A DNA stretch of 64,000 nucleotides, taken from Roseovarius sp. TE539. Its GTDB lineage: Bacteria > Pseudomonadota > Alphaproteobacteria > Rhodobacterales > Rhodobacteraceae. The notes below the pieces were generated by a model. It was not told the origin of the DNA. It worked only from the letters and a program-made list of their open reading frames with translations, and did not search any database. Below are positions 56,799 to 64,000 of this stretch, one piece after another. Location of the stretch: the NCBI RefSeq assembly GCF_003298505.1, contig NZ_QNGB01000007.1:1-64000 (forward strand). The letters run 5' to 3'. The position numbers were made by a program, and so were the translations under genes. Positions within the stretch are counted from its first letter, which is position 1. Each line of letters opens with the position of its first letter.

Positions 56799-57233
56799 AT
56801 GCTGGTCCAACAGATACTCAAGAACAAGGGTGACGACCGGGTGGTCACGATAGCCCCGGGTACGCTGGTCGCGGATGCGGCGCAACTGCTGGCCGAACGG
56901 CGTATCGGCGGCCTCGTGGTATCGCGGGACGGAGAGGTTGTGGACGGCATCCTGTCGGAACGCGATATCGTCCGCTCGCTGGCGGTGCGCGGGGCGAACT
57001 GCCTGACCGAGACGATCGACGAGATGATGACCCGCAATCCCGTCTGCTGTTCCAAGCATGACACGTCGGACGCGGTGCTGAGCCGGATGACCGATGGCCG
57101 CTTCCGTCACATGCCCGTGGTCGAGGACGGCAAGCTGGCCGGGATCGTGACCATCGGAGATGTTGTTTCGGCGCGATTGCAGGAACTGGCGATGGAAAAG
57201 GATGCGCTGGAAGGCATGATCATGGGGCATTGA
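56799..57233 (+). CDS. CBS-domain protein
   Basis: The 144-residue protein consists of two CBS domains (RIGGLVVSRDGEVVDGILSE and RHMPVVEDGKLAGIVTIGDV lie in the first and second). Paired CBS domains bind adenosine nucleotides or SAM and usually regulate a partner enzyme or channel; no effector domain is fused here. AGGGGG precedes the ATG. It stands alone between the LysR gene and coaD. Confidence 0.88.
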   Translation: MLVQQILKNKGDDRVVTIAPGTLVADAAQLLAERRIGGLVVSRDGEVVDGILSERDIVRSLAVRGANCLTETIDEMMTRNPVCCSKHDTSDAVLSRMTDGRFRHMPVVEDGKLAGIVTIGDVVSARLQELAMEKDALEGMIMGH

Positions 57234-57456
57234 ACGCCCCGCCGAGCGGTCGAGAATTCCGGACTGTCGCGTGGAACAAGAACCGCACAGTTCGGTGTTT
57301 CCTTCAACACGCGATGCCATGCAGGTGCGGACAGACCGGGATGCCGATGCGGGCGTCGCGGGGGAAACCCGGACAATCACCAGATCCGTGTTTCTACCAC
57401 TTGCATTCTGCGCTGCGGTATTGTCGTGTTGCGCCGTTAAATGACGGAGCAGGCCC

Positions 57457-57948
57457 ATGCGCATAGGTCTTTATCCCGGCACGTTCGACCCGATCACGCT
57501 GGGCCATATCGATATCATCCGCCGCGCCGCGGCACTGGTGGATCGTCTGGTGATCGGGGTTGCGATCAACCGCGACAAGGGGCCCCTTTTCGATCTGGAG
57601 GAACGGGTCGCGATGATCGAGGCGGAATGCGCCTCGCTCAGCCGCGAAACCGGGACCGAGATCGTCGCCCACCCTTTCGACAACCTGCTGATAGACTGTG
57701 CCCATGACGTGGGGGCGCAGCTTATCATCCGCGGATTGCGTGCCGTGGCCGATTTCGAATACGAGTTCCAGATGGTGGGCATGAACCGGGCGCTCGACAG
57801 CTCCGTCGAGACGGTGTTCCTGATGGCCGATGCCGATCACCAGGCGATTGCCAGCAAGCTGGTCAAGGAAATCGCCCGTCTCGGCGGGGACATCTCGAAA
57901 TTCGTGACCCCGCCGGTGCGCCGGGCGCTGCGCGACAAATTCAGCTGA
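57457..57948 (+). CDS. coaD: Phosphopantetheine adenylyltransferase
   Basis: The 163-residue cytosolic enzyme transfers AMP to 4'-phosphopantetheine, the penultimate step of coenzyme A synthesis. The T/HxGH nucleotidylyltransferase motif is GTFDPITLGHIDIIRRA; IIRGLRAVADFEYEFQM and the ISTKLV-type SKLVKEIARLGGDIS segment follow as expected. GGAG precedes the ATG. Its last codons overlap the end of the convergent gap gene by 8 bp. No other CoA gene is near. Confidence 0.95.
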   Translation: MRIGLYPGTFDPITLGHIDIIRRAAALVDRLVIGVAINRDKGPLFDLEERVAMIEAECASLSRETGTEIVAHPFDNLLIDCAHDVGAQLIIRGLRAVADFEYEFQMVGMNRALDSSVETVFLMADADHQAIASKLVKEIARLGGDISKFVTPPVRRALRDKFS

Positions 57949-58942
57949 GCGCGCCCATTTCCGCCGCAACGTCGACCATCCGGCAGGAGAAGCCCCATTC
58001 GTTGTCATACCAGGCGAGCACACGGCACATGGTGCCGTCCATGACGCGGGTCTGATCGGGGGCAAAGATGGAGCTGGCCGGGTTGTGATTGAAGTCCGAC
58101 GAGACAAGAGCGCGGCCGTCCACATCGAGAACCCTGCCCAAAGCGCCTGCCGCGGCGTCGGAGACGGCAGTGTTGATCTCCTCCACGGTTGTAGGGCGGG
58201 CAGCCTCGAATGTCAGGTCCACGCAGCTCACGTTCGGCGTCGGTACGCGGATCGCGGTGCCATCCAGCCGGCCGTCGAGCTCGGGCAGGACAAGACCGAC
58301 CGCACGGGCCGCGCCGGTGGTGGTGGGAATGGAATTGAGCGCCGCCGCACGCCCCCGGTAGAGATCCTTGTGCATCGTGTCGAGCGTTGGCTGATCGCCG
58401 GTGTAGCTGTGGATCGTGGTCATGAAGCCGCGCGTGATGCCGACACTGTCGTTGAGGGCCTTGGCCAGAGGGGCCAGGCAGTTCGTCGTGCAGGAGGCGT
58501 TGGAAATCACCCGGTCCTGCGGGGTCAGTGCATGTTCGTTGACACCGAAAACAACCGTGCGGTCCGCCCCCGCCGACGGCGCGGATACCAGAACCCGCCC
58601 GGCGCCGGCCTCGAGGTGCCAAGCCGCCTTGTCGCGTGCCGTGAAGACACCGGTGCATTCCAGGACCACGTCGATCCCTTTCCACGGCAGGTCTTGGGGC
58701 TCGGAAACGGCAGTCACGGAGATCGGTCCGCGGCCGGCGTCGATGGTGTTTCCATCAACCCGGATCCCGCCCGGGAAACGACCGTGGACGCTGTCAAACT
58801 CCAGCAGGTGGGCATTTGTTTCGACCGGCCCCAGATCATTGATCGCGACGATTTCGATGTCCTTGCGGTCATGCTCGATGATGCTGCGCAGCACATTTCG
58901 TCCGATGCGGCCGAAGCCGTTGATGGCAAGCCTGATCGTCAT
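57941..58942 (-). CDS. gap: Type I glyceraldehyde-3-phosphate dehydrogenase, copy 1
   Basis: The 333-residue glycolytic/gluconeogenic enzyme has the NAD-binding start INGFGRIGRNVLRS, catalytic Cys151 in SNASCTTNC, the S-loop TTTGAARAVGLVLPEL and a C-terminal WYDNEWGFSCRM. Asp36 in AINDLGPVETNAH is kept, the residue that normally selects NAD over NADP. GGAGGA precedes the ATG and a 16-bp perfect LacI-type palindrome lies 20 bp upstream of the start. A second, different gap gene lies upstream on the same strand with a 47-codon membrane protein gene between. Convergent overlap with coaD is 8 bp. Confidence 0.95.
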   Translation of the reverse strand: MTIRLAINGFGRIGRNVLRSIIEHDRKDIEIVAINDLGPVETNAHLLEFDSVHGRFPGGIRVDGNTIDAGRGPISVTAVSEPQDLPWKGIDVVLECTGVFTARDKAAWHLEAGAGRVLVSAPSAGADRTVVFGVNEHALTPQDRVISNASCTTNCLAPLAKALNDSVGITRGFMTTIHSYTGDQPTLDTMHKDLYRGRAAALNSIPTTTGAARAVGLVLPELDGRLDGTAIRVPTPNVSCVDLTFEAARPTTVEEINTAVSDAAAGALGRVLDVDGRALVSSDFNHNPASSIFAPDQTRVMDGTMCRVLAWYDNEWGFSCRMVDVAAEMGALS

Positions 58943-58961
58943 GTTGTCCTCCGTTTTGGCT

Positions 58962-58977
58962 TTGTTAGCGCTAACAA
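58962..58977. promoter_or_regulatory. LacI-type operator upstream of gap copy 1
   Basis: TTGTTAGCGCTAACAA is a perfect 16-bp palindrome with the central CG step typical of LacI-family sites. It lies 20 bp before the gap start. The control of gap by LacI-family carbon regulators such as CceR in Rhodobacter makes a central-carbon regulator the likely binder. Confidence 0.75.
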
Positions 58978-59037
58978 CACAAATGCACCGGCGGTGTCAA
59001 TGGGCAATGCCGGTCTGACGTCAATCGTGATCGTCTC

Positions 59038-59181
59038 TCAGCGCCAGAATGCGAGCCATTCAATGAGAACGGTCAGCTTCCGGGCCAGGAACACCGTGGC
59101 GTCCCAGCCAAAATAGTGGAAATCCACGGCCAGCCCGGTGAGAATGACAACCCCGAGGCCGAGGGCGATCTTGTCGGTCAT
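59038..59181 (-). CDS. 47-residue membrane protein between the two gap genes
   Basis: The short frame encodes 47 residues: a charged start (MTDKIALG), a hydrophobic helix (LGVVILTGLAVDFHYFGW) and an amphipathic end (LARKLTVLIEWLAFWR). I recall similar short proteins beside gap genes in Rhodobacterales, which argues that it is real. No strong ribosome-binding site is visible. A single membrane helix is predicted; function unknown. It lies 71 bp downstream of gap copy 2 and 95 bp upstream of gap copy 1, on the same strand. Confidence 0.6.
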   Translation of the reverse strand: MTDKIALGLGVVILTGLAVDFHYFGWDATVFLARKLTVLIEWLAFWR

Positions 59182-59252
59182 CTGAAGCGTCCGGCACTAC
59201 GAATGGTCCGCGGGGTATGCCCCACGCAACGCGGTGGTGCAAGGCGCGCGGG

Positions 59253-60254
59253 TTATTGGAGTCGGCCCATTGCCACGGCCACGTCGGCCATCCGGCAGGA
59301 AAAACCCCATTCGTTGTCATACCAGGCCAGCACCCGGACCAGGCGGTTGCCGGTGACGCGGGTCTGCTCGGGTGCGAAGATTGAACTTTCCTCGGTATGG
59401 TTGAAGTCGACGCTCACCTTGGGTTCCGGGTCGTAGCCCATGACGCCCTTCATGTGGCCGGCGGCGGCCTCGGCCGCAGCCTCGTTCACATCCGACGCGG
59501 TGACGTCCCGTGCGGCGACAAAGGTCAGATCGACGGCTGAGACGTTGGGCGTTGGCACACGGATCGCGGACCCGTCCAGCCGACCTTGCAGCTCGGGCAA
59601 CACCTCGCCCAGTGCCTTGGCGGCGCCGGTCGATGTGGGGATCATCGACATTGCCGCGGCGCGGGCGCGGTACAAGTCGTCGTGCCGGCGGTCCAGTGTC
59701 GGCTGATCGCCCGTGTAGGCATGAATCGTGGTCATGATGCCGCTCTCGATCCCGATCGCTTCGTGCAGCACCTTGGCCAGCGGCGCGAGACAGTTGGTGG
59801 TGCAGGAGCCGTTCGAGATCATCCGTTCTCCGGCGCGCAGATCCCCGTGGTTGACACCATAGACCACCGTGCGGTCCACATTCTTGCCCGGGGCCGAAAG
59901 CAGCACTTTTCCGGCCCCGCGTTCAAGATGCTTGCCCGCCTTGAGGCCATCGTTGAACTTGCCCGTGCATTCCAGCACCACATCGACGCCGTCCCAATCC
60001 AGTTTGTCCATGTCGTAGGTCGAGAACATCTGCATCGGTCCGCGGCCCAGATCCATCGTGTCACCCTCGATCGTGATCTCGCCGGGGAACCGTCCGTGGA
60101 CGCTGTCGTATTTCATGAGATGCGCGCTGGTTTCGAGCGGACCCGTGGCGTTCACCTTCACGACCTTGATGTCGTTGCGGGTGCTCTCGGCGATGTGCGC
60201 AAGGGTGGCGCGGCCGATTCGGCCGAAGCCGTTGATCCCGACGGTGATGGTCAT
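59253..60254 (-). CDS. gap: Type I glyceraldehyde-3-phosphate dehydrogenase, copy 2
   Basis: The 333-residue paralogue of copy 1 has INGFGRIGRATLAH, catalytic Cys151 in SNGSCTTNC and WYDNEWGFSCRMAD. At residue 36 it has Ala (VNATGPLETSAH) where copy 1 has the NAD-selecting Asp, which suggests NADP or dual use; the S-loop Leu-Pro pair (GEVLPELQ) is unchanged. Such pairs often divide into glycolytic and gluconeogenic enzymes. AGGAG precedes the ATG; LacI-like sites lie about 90-140 bp upstream. Confidence 0.94.
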   Translation of the reverse strand: MTITVGINGFGRIGRATLAHIAESTRNDIKVVKVNATGPLETSAHLMKYDSVHGRFPGEITIEGDTMDLGRGPMQMFSTYDMDKLDWDGVDVVLECTGKFNDGLKAGKHLERGAGKVLLSAPGKNVDRTVVYGVNHGDLRAGERMISNGSCTTNCLAPLAKVLHEAIGIESGIMTTIHAYTGDQPTLDRRHDDLYRARAAAMSMIPTSTGAAKALGEVLPELQGRLDGSAIRVPTPNVSAVDLTFVAARDVTASDVNEAAAEAAAGHMKGVMGYDPEPKVSVDFNHTEESSIFAPEQTRVTGNRLVRVLAWYDNEWGFSCRMADVAVAMGRLQ

Positions 60255-60340
60255 GGGCGTGTCTCCTGCCTGCGTGAACCTGCCCGCGATATAGACGGGC
60301 CGGCGCGAAGCGGAAAGGTGAAAATCGACCCATGCCAACG

Positions 60341-60354
60341 TGTTAGCGTTAAAC
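60341..60354. promoter_or_regulatory. LacI-like half-palindrome upstream of gap copy 2
   Basis: TGTTAGCGTTAAAC resembles the perfect site before gap copy 1, sharing the half-site TGTTAGCG. A second, weaker relative, TTGCGCTAAC, lies at 60385-60394. Two sites about 45 bp apart could allow looping or overlapping control. Confidence 0.55.
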
Positions 60355-60428
60355 CCGGCCTGCTTTGACGTGGCGGTGTCGTGGTTGCGCTAACGCCACA
60401 TCGCCTTTTTGCTCCGGCCTGTCCCGGC

Positions 60429-60448
60429 ATTCCCGCTTGGGCGGGAAT
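60429..60448. repeat. ATTCCCGC hairpin
   Basis: ATTCCCGC-TTGG-GCGGGAAT is a perfect 8-bp stem with a 4-base loop, between the divergent gap copy 2 and GNAT genes. CATTCCCGC-type palindromes are common dispersed elements in proteobacteria; here it may be one, or a simple structure in the GNAT leader. Confidence 0.45.
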
Positions 60449-60545
60449 CAGCACCTTGACGGGATAGCACGGCGTTCCGGTTTGCGCATGGCTCGGGGTA
60501 TGGCAGAAATGTACGGGCCATGCAGCGCGGCCGGAGGATCAGGCG

Positions 60546-61355
60546 ATGATAGATGAAGCAGAGCTTTTCGGGACGCCCGGTCAGACGGCGCTGATGCGGC
60601 GTGGCGCGGCCGCCCGGATCCTGCTGGGCGACAACCCGCGTTTCAGCTGGTATGGCCGGATGACGGCCCTTGGCGATCCCGGGGGCGACACGGCGGAGGT
60701 GTTGGCGGCGCTGGCGCGGTTGCAAGGGGCCGGGGTATGCTATTTCTACCCCGAGGACCGGGCGGAACGCCTGTTTGCCGATCTTGCGGCCCGCGGTTTC
60801 GCCACCGACCGCCATGAACATTTCATGGGCTCCGATACGGCCCTTTCCGCGGCCCGGGCGGCGCTGAACGACGTGCCGCTGCCGGCAGACCTGACCCTTG
60901 CGGCCGTCGGCTGGGATACGCCCCGGGAGGTTCTCGTGGCAATCGCGGAACTCTGTTGCGAATGCGGTGTCATGCCGGTGCCCGGGAGCGTGATGCGGGG
61001 GGTGGCGCTTGACGGGATATGCCTTTTCGCCACCGACCCTTCGGGCGGGATCGCGGCCACGGCCTCCTGCTTTCGGATGCATCACCCGGCGAGTCGCCGG
61101 GCGCGGGTGGCGATGTGGGGCCTTCTGGCAACCCGGCCGGACCGGCGCGGGCAGCGTATCGCGCTGCATCTCGGGGCGCGGGCGATGCTGCACATGCATG
61201 ACCGTCACGGCATGCGCGCCTTCATGACCGGAGTGAAGGCCGACAACGCGTCATCGTCCGCGATCTGTTACCGTCTCGGGGTATCCGCCACGGGGATGAT
61301 CTATGCGCAGTGCCTTGACGAAACGTTGCTCGGCGGGTCTTCCATAACCCGCTGA
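60546..61355 (+). CDS. GNAT-family acetyltransferase-like protein
   Basis: The 269-residue protein has a GNAT fold in its C-terminal half: VAMWGLLATRPDRRGQRIAL (acetyl-CoA pyrophosphate loop) and NASSSAICYRLGVSATGMIY (the family end-strand). The N-terminal half is less typical and may be a second, degenerate GNAT unit. GGAGG precedes the ATG at 60546. It is transcribed rightward toward the convergent GntR gene. Substrate unknown. Confidence 0.75.
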   Translation: MIDEAELFGTPGQTALMRRGAAARILLGDNPRFSWYGRMTALGDPGGDTAEVLAALARLQGAGVCYFYPEDRAERLFADLAARGFATDRHEHFMGSDTALSAARAALNDVPLPADLTLAAVGWDTPREVLVAIAELCCECGVMPVPGSVMRGVALDGICLFATDPSGGIAATASCFRMHHPASRRARVAMWGLLATRPDRRGQRIALHLGARAMLHMHDRHGMRAFMTGVKADNASSSAICYRLGVSATGMIYAQCLDETLLGGSSITR

Positions 61356-61360
61356 TCGGC

Positions 61361-62098
61361 TCAGTCGGCGCCGTTGCTGGCGCGCGCGGCCATGACACCG
61401 CGCCCAAGGGTCAGCGTGTAGGCCTCGAGCGCGTGCAGGGCGGTCTCGGCGGCGCCTGCGTCACGGGCTTCCAGCGCGTCGGTGATCCGCGTGTGAAGGC
61501 CGACGATTTCCTCGCGGGAGCGGGCGGTGAAGGTGATCATGTTCATCAAGGGCTGCATCGCCTCGACAGCGCCGGCAAGCTGGTAGCTGAGCACCGGGTT
61601 GCCGGCCGCGTCCACAAGCGCGCGGTGGAAGGTGACATCGGAATCGCAGAAACTCTCGTCGCTCAGGCCCGGCTGGGCCTGACGATGGATTTCGGCCCGC
61701 ATGGTGGCCAGATGATCGGGGTCCCGGCGCGCCGTGGCGATCGGCGCGCATGCGCGTTCAAGGGCATACCGCGCCTCGCAGGCGGTTTCGAAGCTCACGT
61801 CGTTCATACCGAGCAGGAGCGTCGCGGTGGTGATATGCTGGCCGTAGGCTTCCTCGTAGCTCAGCCGCCGCACGAAGGCCCCGCCGAAAGCGCCGCGCGC
61901 CGTGCGGATCAGCGATTGCGCCGCCAGCCGCTTGAGCGCCTCGCGCACGGTCGGACGGGACACGTCGAACTGCTCGGCAAGCTCGGCCTCGGAGGGCAGG
62001 CGCTCATCGACGATGAGGGTGCCGTCGACGATCGCGTCGCGGATGGCCCCGGCGATCTGGGCCGAGAGATCGGCCTCGCGTGAAGTTCTCGTTTTCAT
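61361..62098 (-). CDS. GntR-family regulator with FCD domain
   Basis: The 245-residue regulator has an N-terminal winged HTH (LPSEAELAEQFDVSRPTVRE, residues about 34-53) and an all-helical FCD ligand domain (about 90-230, with DSDVTFHRALVDAAGNPVLS) that commonly holds a metal and an organic acid. No Shine-Dalgarno sequence precedes the ATG; the likely start of transcription is at or next to it, so the mRNA may be leaderless. A strong palindrome sits just upstream. It is divergent from the DUF2182-DUF1326-DinB operon and probably represses both. Confidence 0.9.
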   Translation of the reverse strand: MKTRTSREADLSAQIAGAIRDAIVDGTLIVDERLPSEAELAEQFDVSRPTVREALKRLAAQSLIRTARGAFGGAFVRRLSYEEAYGQHITTATLLLGMNDVSFETACEARYALERACAPIATARRDPDHLATMRAEIHRQAQPGLSDESFCDSDVTFHRALVDAAGNPVLSYQLAGAVEAMQPLMNMITFTARSREEIVGLHTRITDALEARDAGAAETALHALEAYTLTLGRGVMAARASNGAD

Positions 62099-62135
62099 TT
62101 GTCTTACATTTAAATGTCTGACATTTTGGGCGCAA
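62099..62135. promoter_or_regulatory. Shared operator and divergent promoters, GntR/DUF2182 operon
   Basis: ACATTTAAATGT (62106-62117) is a perfect palindrome inside the 22-bp near-palindrome 62101-62122 (GTC...GAC ends). On the - strand TTGCGC (62130-62135) and TAAATG (62107-62112) are 17 bp apart and would start transcription within a base or two of the GntR ATG. On the + strand TTGTCT (62099-62104) and CATTTT (62122-62127) are also 17 bp apart. A dimer on the palindrome would block both. Confidence 0.65.
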
Positions 62136-62159
62136 GGGGCGAGTCACGCCGGGGGAAAG

Positions 62160-62921
62160 ATGGTTTCGGCACGGATCAGACGGATGACCGGCGCGCACTG
62201 GCTGCTGTTTTTCGCGGCCATCCTTGCCGCGTGGACGGCGCTTTACGCCATGGCCCTGCCGGCGGATTTGCGCGCCGCGGGCCGGATCTACGGTGCCGGA
62301 TTCTGGGAGAGCCTGTGCATGGTGACACCGGACGCCGCGGGCTATGCGCGCGTCACACTGATGTGGGCGCTGATGTCGGCGGCGATGATGGCGCCCACGG
62401 CGCTGCCCGCGCTGGCGACCTATGATGAATTGCCGGCCGGTAACGACAAGGGTTTCGGCGCCCTGGTGGCAGGGTACCTCTTGGTCTGGCTGGGATTTTC
62501 GGCGCTGGCGGCTGGATTGCAGATGGCCTTGTTCGCAGCGGAACTGGTCAGTGTCTTCGGCGACAGCCGCTCCGGTCTTCTGTCCGCCGCGTTCCTGGCA
62601 CTGGCCGGGCTTTACCAGTTCAGCCCGGCCAAGGAGGTGTGTCTTGCCAGGTGTCGGGCACCGCTGACATTCTTCTTCCAGCATTGGGACGAAGGGCCGT
62701 GGCGCAACGGCCTCAGGCTGGGGCTGGTGTGCCTGGGGTGTTGCTGGGCACTGATGCTTCTGGCCTTCGTGGGCGGGGTGATGAACCTTGCCTTCATGGG
62801 GCTGGCGACGGTGATCATGGTCATGGAAAAACTGCCCGATATCGGGCGCCCGATCACAGGACCCCTGGGTATCCTGCTGCTGTTTGGCGCGGTCGGGATG
62901 CTCGTGACGACTTTGATTTGA
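62160..62921 (+). CDS. DUF2182 integral membrane protein
   Basis: The 253-residue protein has about seven hydrophobic helices and the DUF2182 pattern (LMWALMSAAMMAPTALPAL; LAGLYQFSPAKEVCLARCRAP with Cys residues; LGLVCLGCCWALMLLAFVGG). Members are annotated as predicted metal-binding membrane proteins, with no proven role. The ATG at 62160 has GGGGGA upstream. It is the first gene of an operon with DUF1326 (18 bp later) and DinB-like genes, divergent from a GntR regulator. Several cysteines and methionines near helices fit thiol or soft-metal chemistry, an inference only. Confidence 0.85.
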   Translation: MVSARIRRMTGAHWLLFFAAILAAWTALYAMALPADLRAAGRIYGAGFWESLCMVTPDAAGYARVTLMWALMSAAMMAPTALPALATYDELPAGNDKGFGALVAGYLLVWLGFSALAAGLQMALFAAELVSVFGDSRSGLLSAAFLALAGLYQFSPAKEVCLARCRAPLTFFFQHWDEGPWRNGLRLGLVCLGCCWALMLLAFVGGVMNLAFMGLATVIMVMEKLPDIGRPITGPLGILLLFGAVGMLVTTLI

Positions 62922-62939
62922 CACAGGAGGAGGCCCGAG

Positions 62940-63626
62940 ATGGCATCTGAGAAGTTGGATACGCCGGTGAAGATCGACAATCGGATGCCGGGGGCGCCGA
63001 AATCGGGGCATGGATCGGTACCGTGGTCCATCAAGGGGGAACTTATCCTCAATTGCAATTGTACCGTCTTCTGCCCTTGCGTGATCAGCCTCGGGGATCA
63101 TCCGCCCACGGAGGGTTACTGCATGGGATGGGCGGGGATCCGGATCGACGAGGGCCACTACGGCGAGGAGGACCTTGGCGGACTGAATGTCGGCCTGTTG
63201 CTGGAAATTCCGGGAAAAATGGCGCGCGGCAACTGGAAGGCCGCGGCCTATATCGACGATCGCGCCAGCAATGACGCCTATCACGGGCTCGTGGACATCA
63301 TGAGCGGCAAGGCCAGGGGCACGACCGGCCTGTTCAAGATCCTGGTGAGTGAATTCCTCGGTGCCGAGCGGGCGCCGATCACCTTCGAGACAGAGGGCAA
63401 GACGCGCCGCCTGATGGTGGGCCGGGCGATCAACGGTGCCATCACTCCGGTGGCGGGCAGCGATGGCGATGACATCGTGGTGACCAACACCAAGTACTGG
63501 ATGGGCCCGGACATCACCGTCGCCCGCGCGGACCAGGGCAAGGTGCGCGCTTTCGGCCGGGTGTGGGATTTCGACGGGCGCAGCGCGGAAATCTGCCAGA
63601 TCGACTGGAAAGGCCCGGACAAATGA
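62940..63626 (+). CDS. DUF1326 family protein
   Basis: The 228-residue cytosolic protein shows the DUF1326 cysteine motif NCNCTVFCPC (Cys39, Cys41, Cys45, Cys47), followed by EGYCMGWAGIRIDEG and a beta-rich C-terminal half (ITFETEGKTRRLMVGRAING). The four clustered cysteines look like a soft-metal or thiol-exchange site, but the function is unknown. AGGAGG precedes the ATG. The gene ends by ATGA overlap with the DinB-like gene, so the two proteins are made together. The association of DUF1326 with DUF2182 is one I recall from other genomes. Confidence 0.85.
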   Translation: MASEKLDTPVKIDNRMPGAPKSGHGSVPWSIKGELILNCNCTVFCPCVISLGDHPPTEGYCMGWAGIRIDEGHYGEEDLGGLNVGLLLEIPGKMARGNWKAAAYIDDRASNDAYHGLVDIMSGKARGTTGLFKILVSEFLGAERAPITFETEGKTRRLMVGRAINGAITPVAGSDGDDIVVTNTKYWMGPDITVARADQGKVRAFGRVWDFDGRSAEICQIDWKGPDK

Positions 63627-64000
63627 TCGTCACGCCGTCGTGGTGCGCCATGATGGCGCGTTATAACACCTGGCAGAACCGAAACCTTCTGGATGCCGCA
63701 GACGATCTGGACGAGGCTTCGCTGAGGCAGGACCGCGGCGCGTTCTTCGGGTCCATAGCCGGCACACTCAATCACCTGCTCTGGGCCGACCTTGTCTGGA
63801 TGTCGCGCTTTGACGGTGGCGAGGCGCCGACGGGCGGCATTCCAGAGAGCGCCGGGCTGTGGCCCGACTGGGGCAGGTTCCGTGCCGCGCGCGCGGCGGC
63901 TGACCGGCGCATCATGGGCTGGGCGGACCGGCTGGAGAGTGACCACCTTGCCGGCGACCTGGCCTGGTTTTCCGGGGCCGCCGGGCGCGAGTTGAACCGG
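63623..64000 (+). CDS. DinB-family protein, cut by the window edge
   Basis: Only the first 126 residues are present; the frame continues past the right edge. The four-helix DinB/YfiT-like fold is suggested by MMARYNTWQNRNLLDAADDL at the start and the metal-binding histidine in GTLNHLLWADLVWMSRF. DinB-family proteins (unrelated to DNA polymerase IV) are metal-dependent thiol transferases or hydrolases. It starts by ATGA overlap with DUF1326, so it is the third gene of the operon. Confidence 0.85.
   Translation, partial: MIVTPSWCAMMARYNTWQNRNLLDAADDLDEASLRQDRGAFFGSIAGTLNHLLWADLVWMSRFDGGEAPTGGIPESAGLWPDWGRFRAARAAADRRIMGWADRLESDHLAGDLAWFSGAAGRELNR

Noticed and set aside
63623-64000. DinB-like gene as an SOS DNA polymerase
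   Set aside because: The fold and motifs are those of the unrelated DinB/YfiT hydrolase-transferase family; no LexA box precedes this operon.

Overview
This window is about 64 kb of GC-rich DNA, densely packed with genes, from an alphaproteobacterium, very probably a member of the Rhodobacterales (Roseobacter/Paracoccus relatives). The evidence is the set of protein families (TRAP transporters with Tat-exported binding proteins, a dimethylglycine dehydrogenase-like DAO-GcvT protein, ACR3, an AsmA-like giant protein), an alphaproteobacterial LexA box (GTTC-N7-GTTC) before uvrA, and short dispersed repeats of a type I remember from Rhodobacteraceae. I see no rRNA or tRNA gene, insertion sequence, integrase or CRISPR array. 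It looks like ordinary chromosome.

Layout. 0.2-12 kb is a transport and catabolism locus built around a divergent RpiR-family regulator. Leftwards lies an operon of an N-formylglutamate amidohydrolase-like enzyme, TRAP small and large permeases, TRAP binding protein, a glutamine-synthetase-like ligase and an iron alcohol dehydrogenase. Rightwards lie the regulator and a complete PotF-A-B-C type ABC importer. A perfect 14+14 bp inverted repeat sits between the two arms. 12.7-21 kb holds dusA, a TauE-like exporter, a PhyH-like protein, an EEP-family hydrolase, a coupled trio (haloacid dehalogenase, alpha/beta hydrolase, PLP lyase), an FKBP isomerase and a membrane protein of unknown role. 21-30 kb holds the DMGDH-like flavoprotein, aroK-aroB, a small membrane protein plus an unknown secreted protein co-translated with xerD, and a CorC/HlyC-type protein.

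30-45 kb is housekeeping: acr3, tyrS divergent from anmK, a maleate isomerase-like enzyme, a bactofilin/M23 peptidase pair, a PrxQ peroxiredoxin, a large AsmA-like protein, queA, an MFS carrier, a DUF924 protein, lpdA and a small methyltransferase. 45-49 kb has LexA-controlled uvrA, a DUF2892 protein and a Crp/Fnr regulator. 49-57 kb is a valine-degradation block: isobutyryl-CoA dehydrogenase, 3-hydroxyisobutyryl-CoA hydrolase, mmsB and the Crp gene are chained by ATGA overlaps, followed by a glutamate-cysteine-ligase-like enzyme and mmsA with its divergent LysR gene. 57-60.5 kb has a CBS protein, coaD and two GAPDH genes, each with LacI-type operators, around a 47-codon membrane protein gene. 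60.5-64 kb has a GNAT protein and a GntR/FCD regulator divergent from a DUF2182-DUF1326-DinB operon that runs off the right edge.

The least explained systems are the gamma-glutamylation-like locus at 0.2-12 kb, the DUF2182/DUF1326/DinB operon with its compact shared operator, and the unknown exported protein coupled to xerD. All functional calls come from reading motifs by eye; no database search was run.
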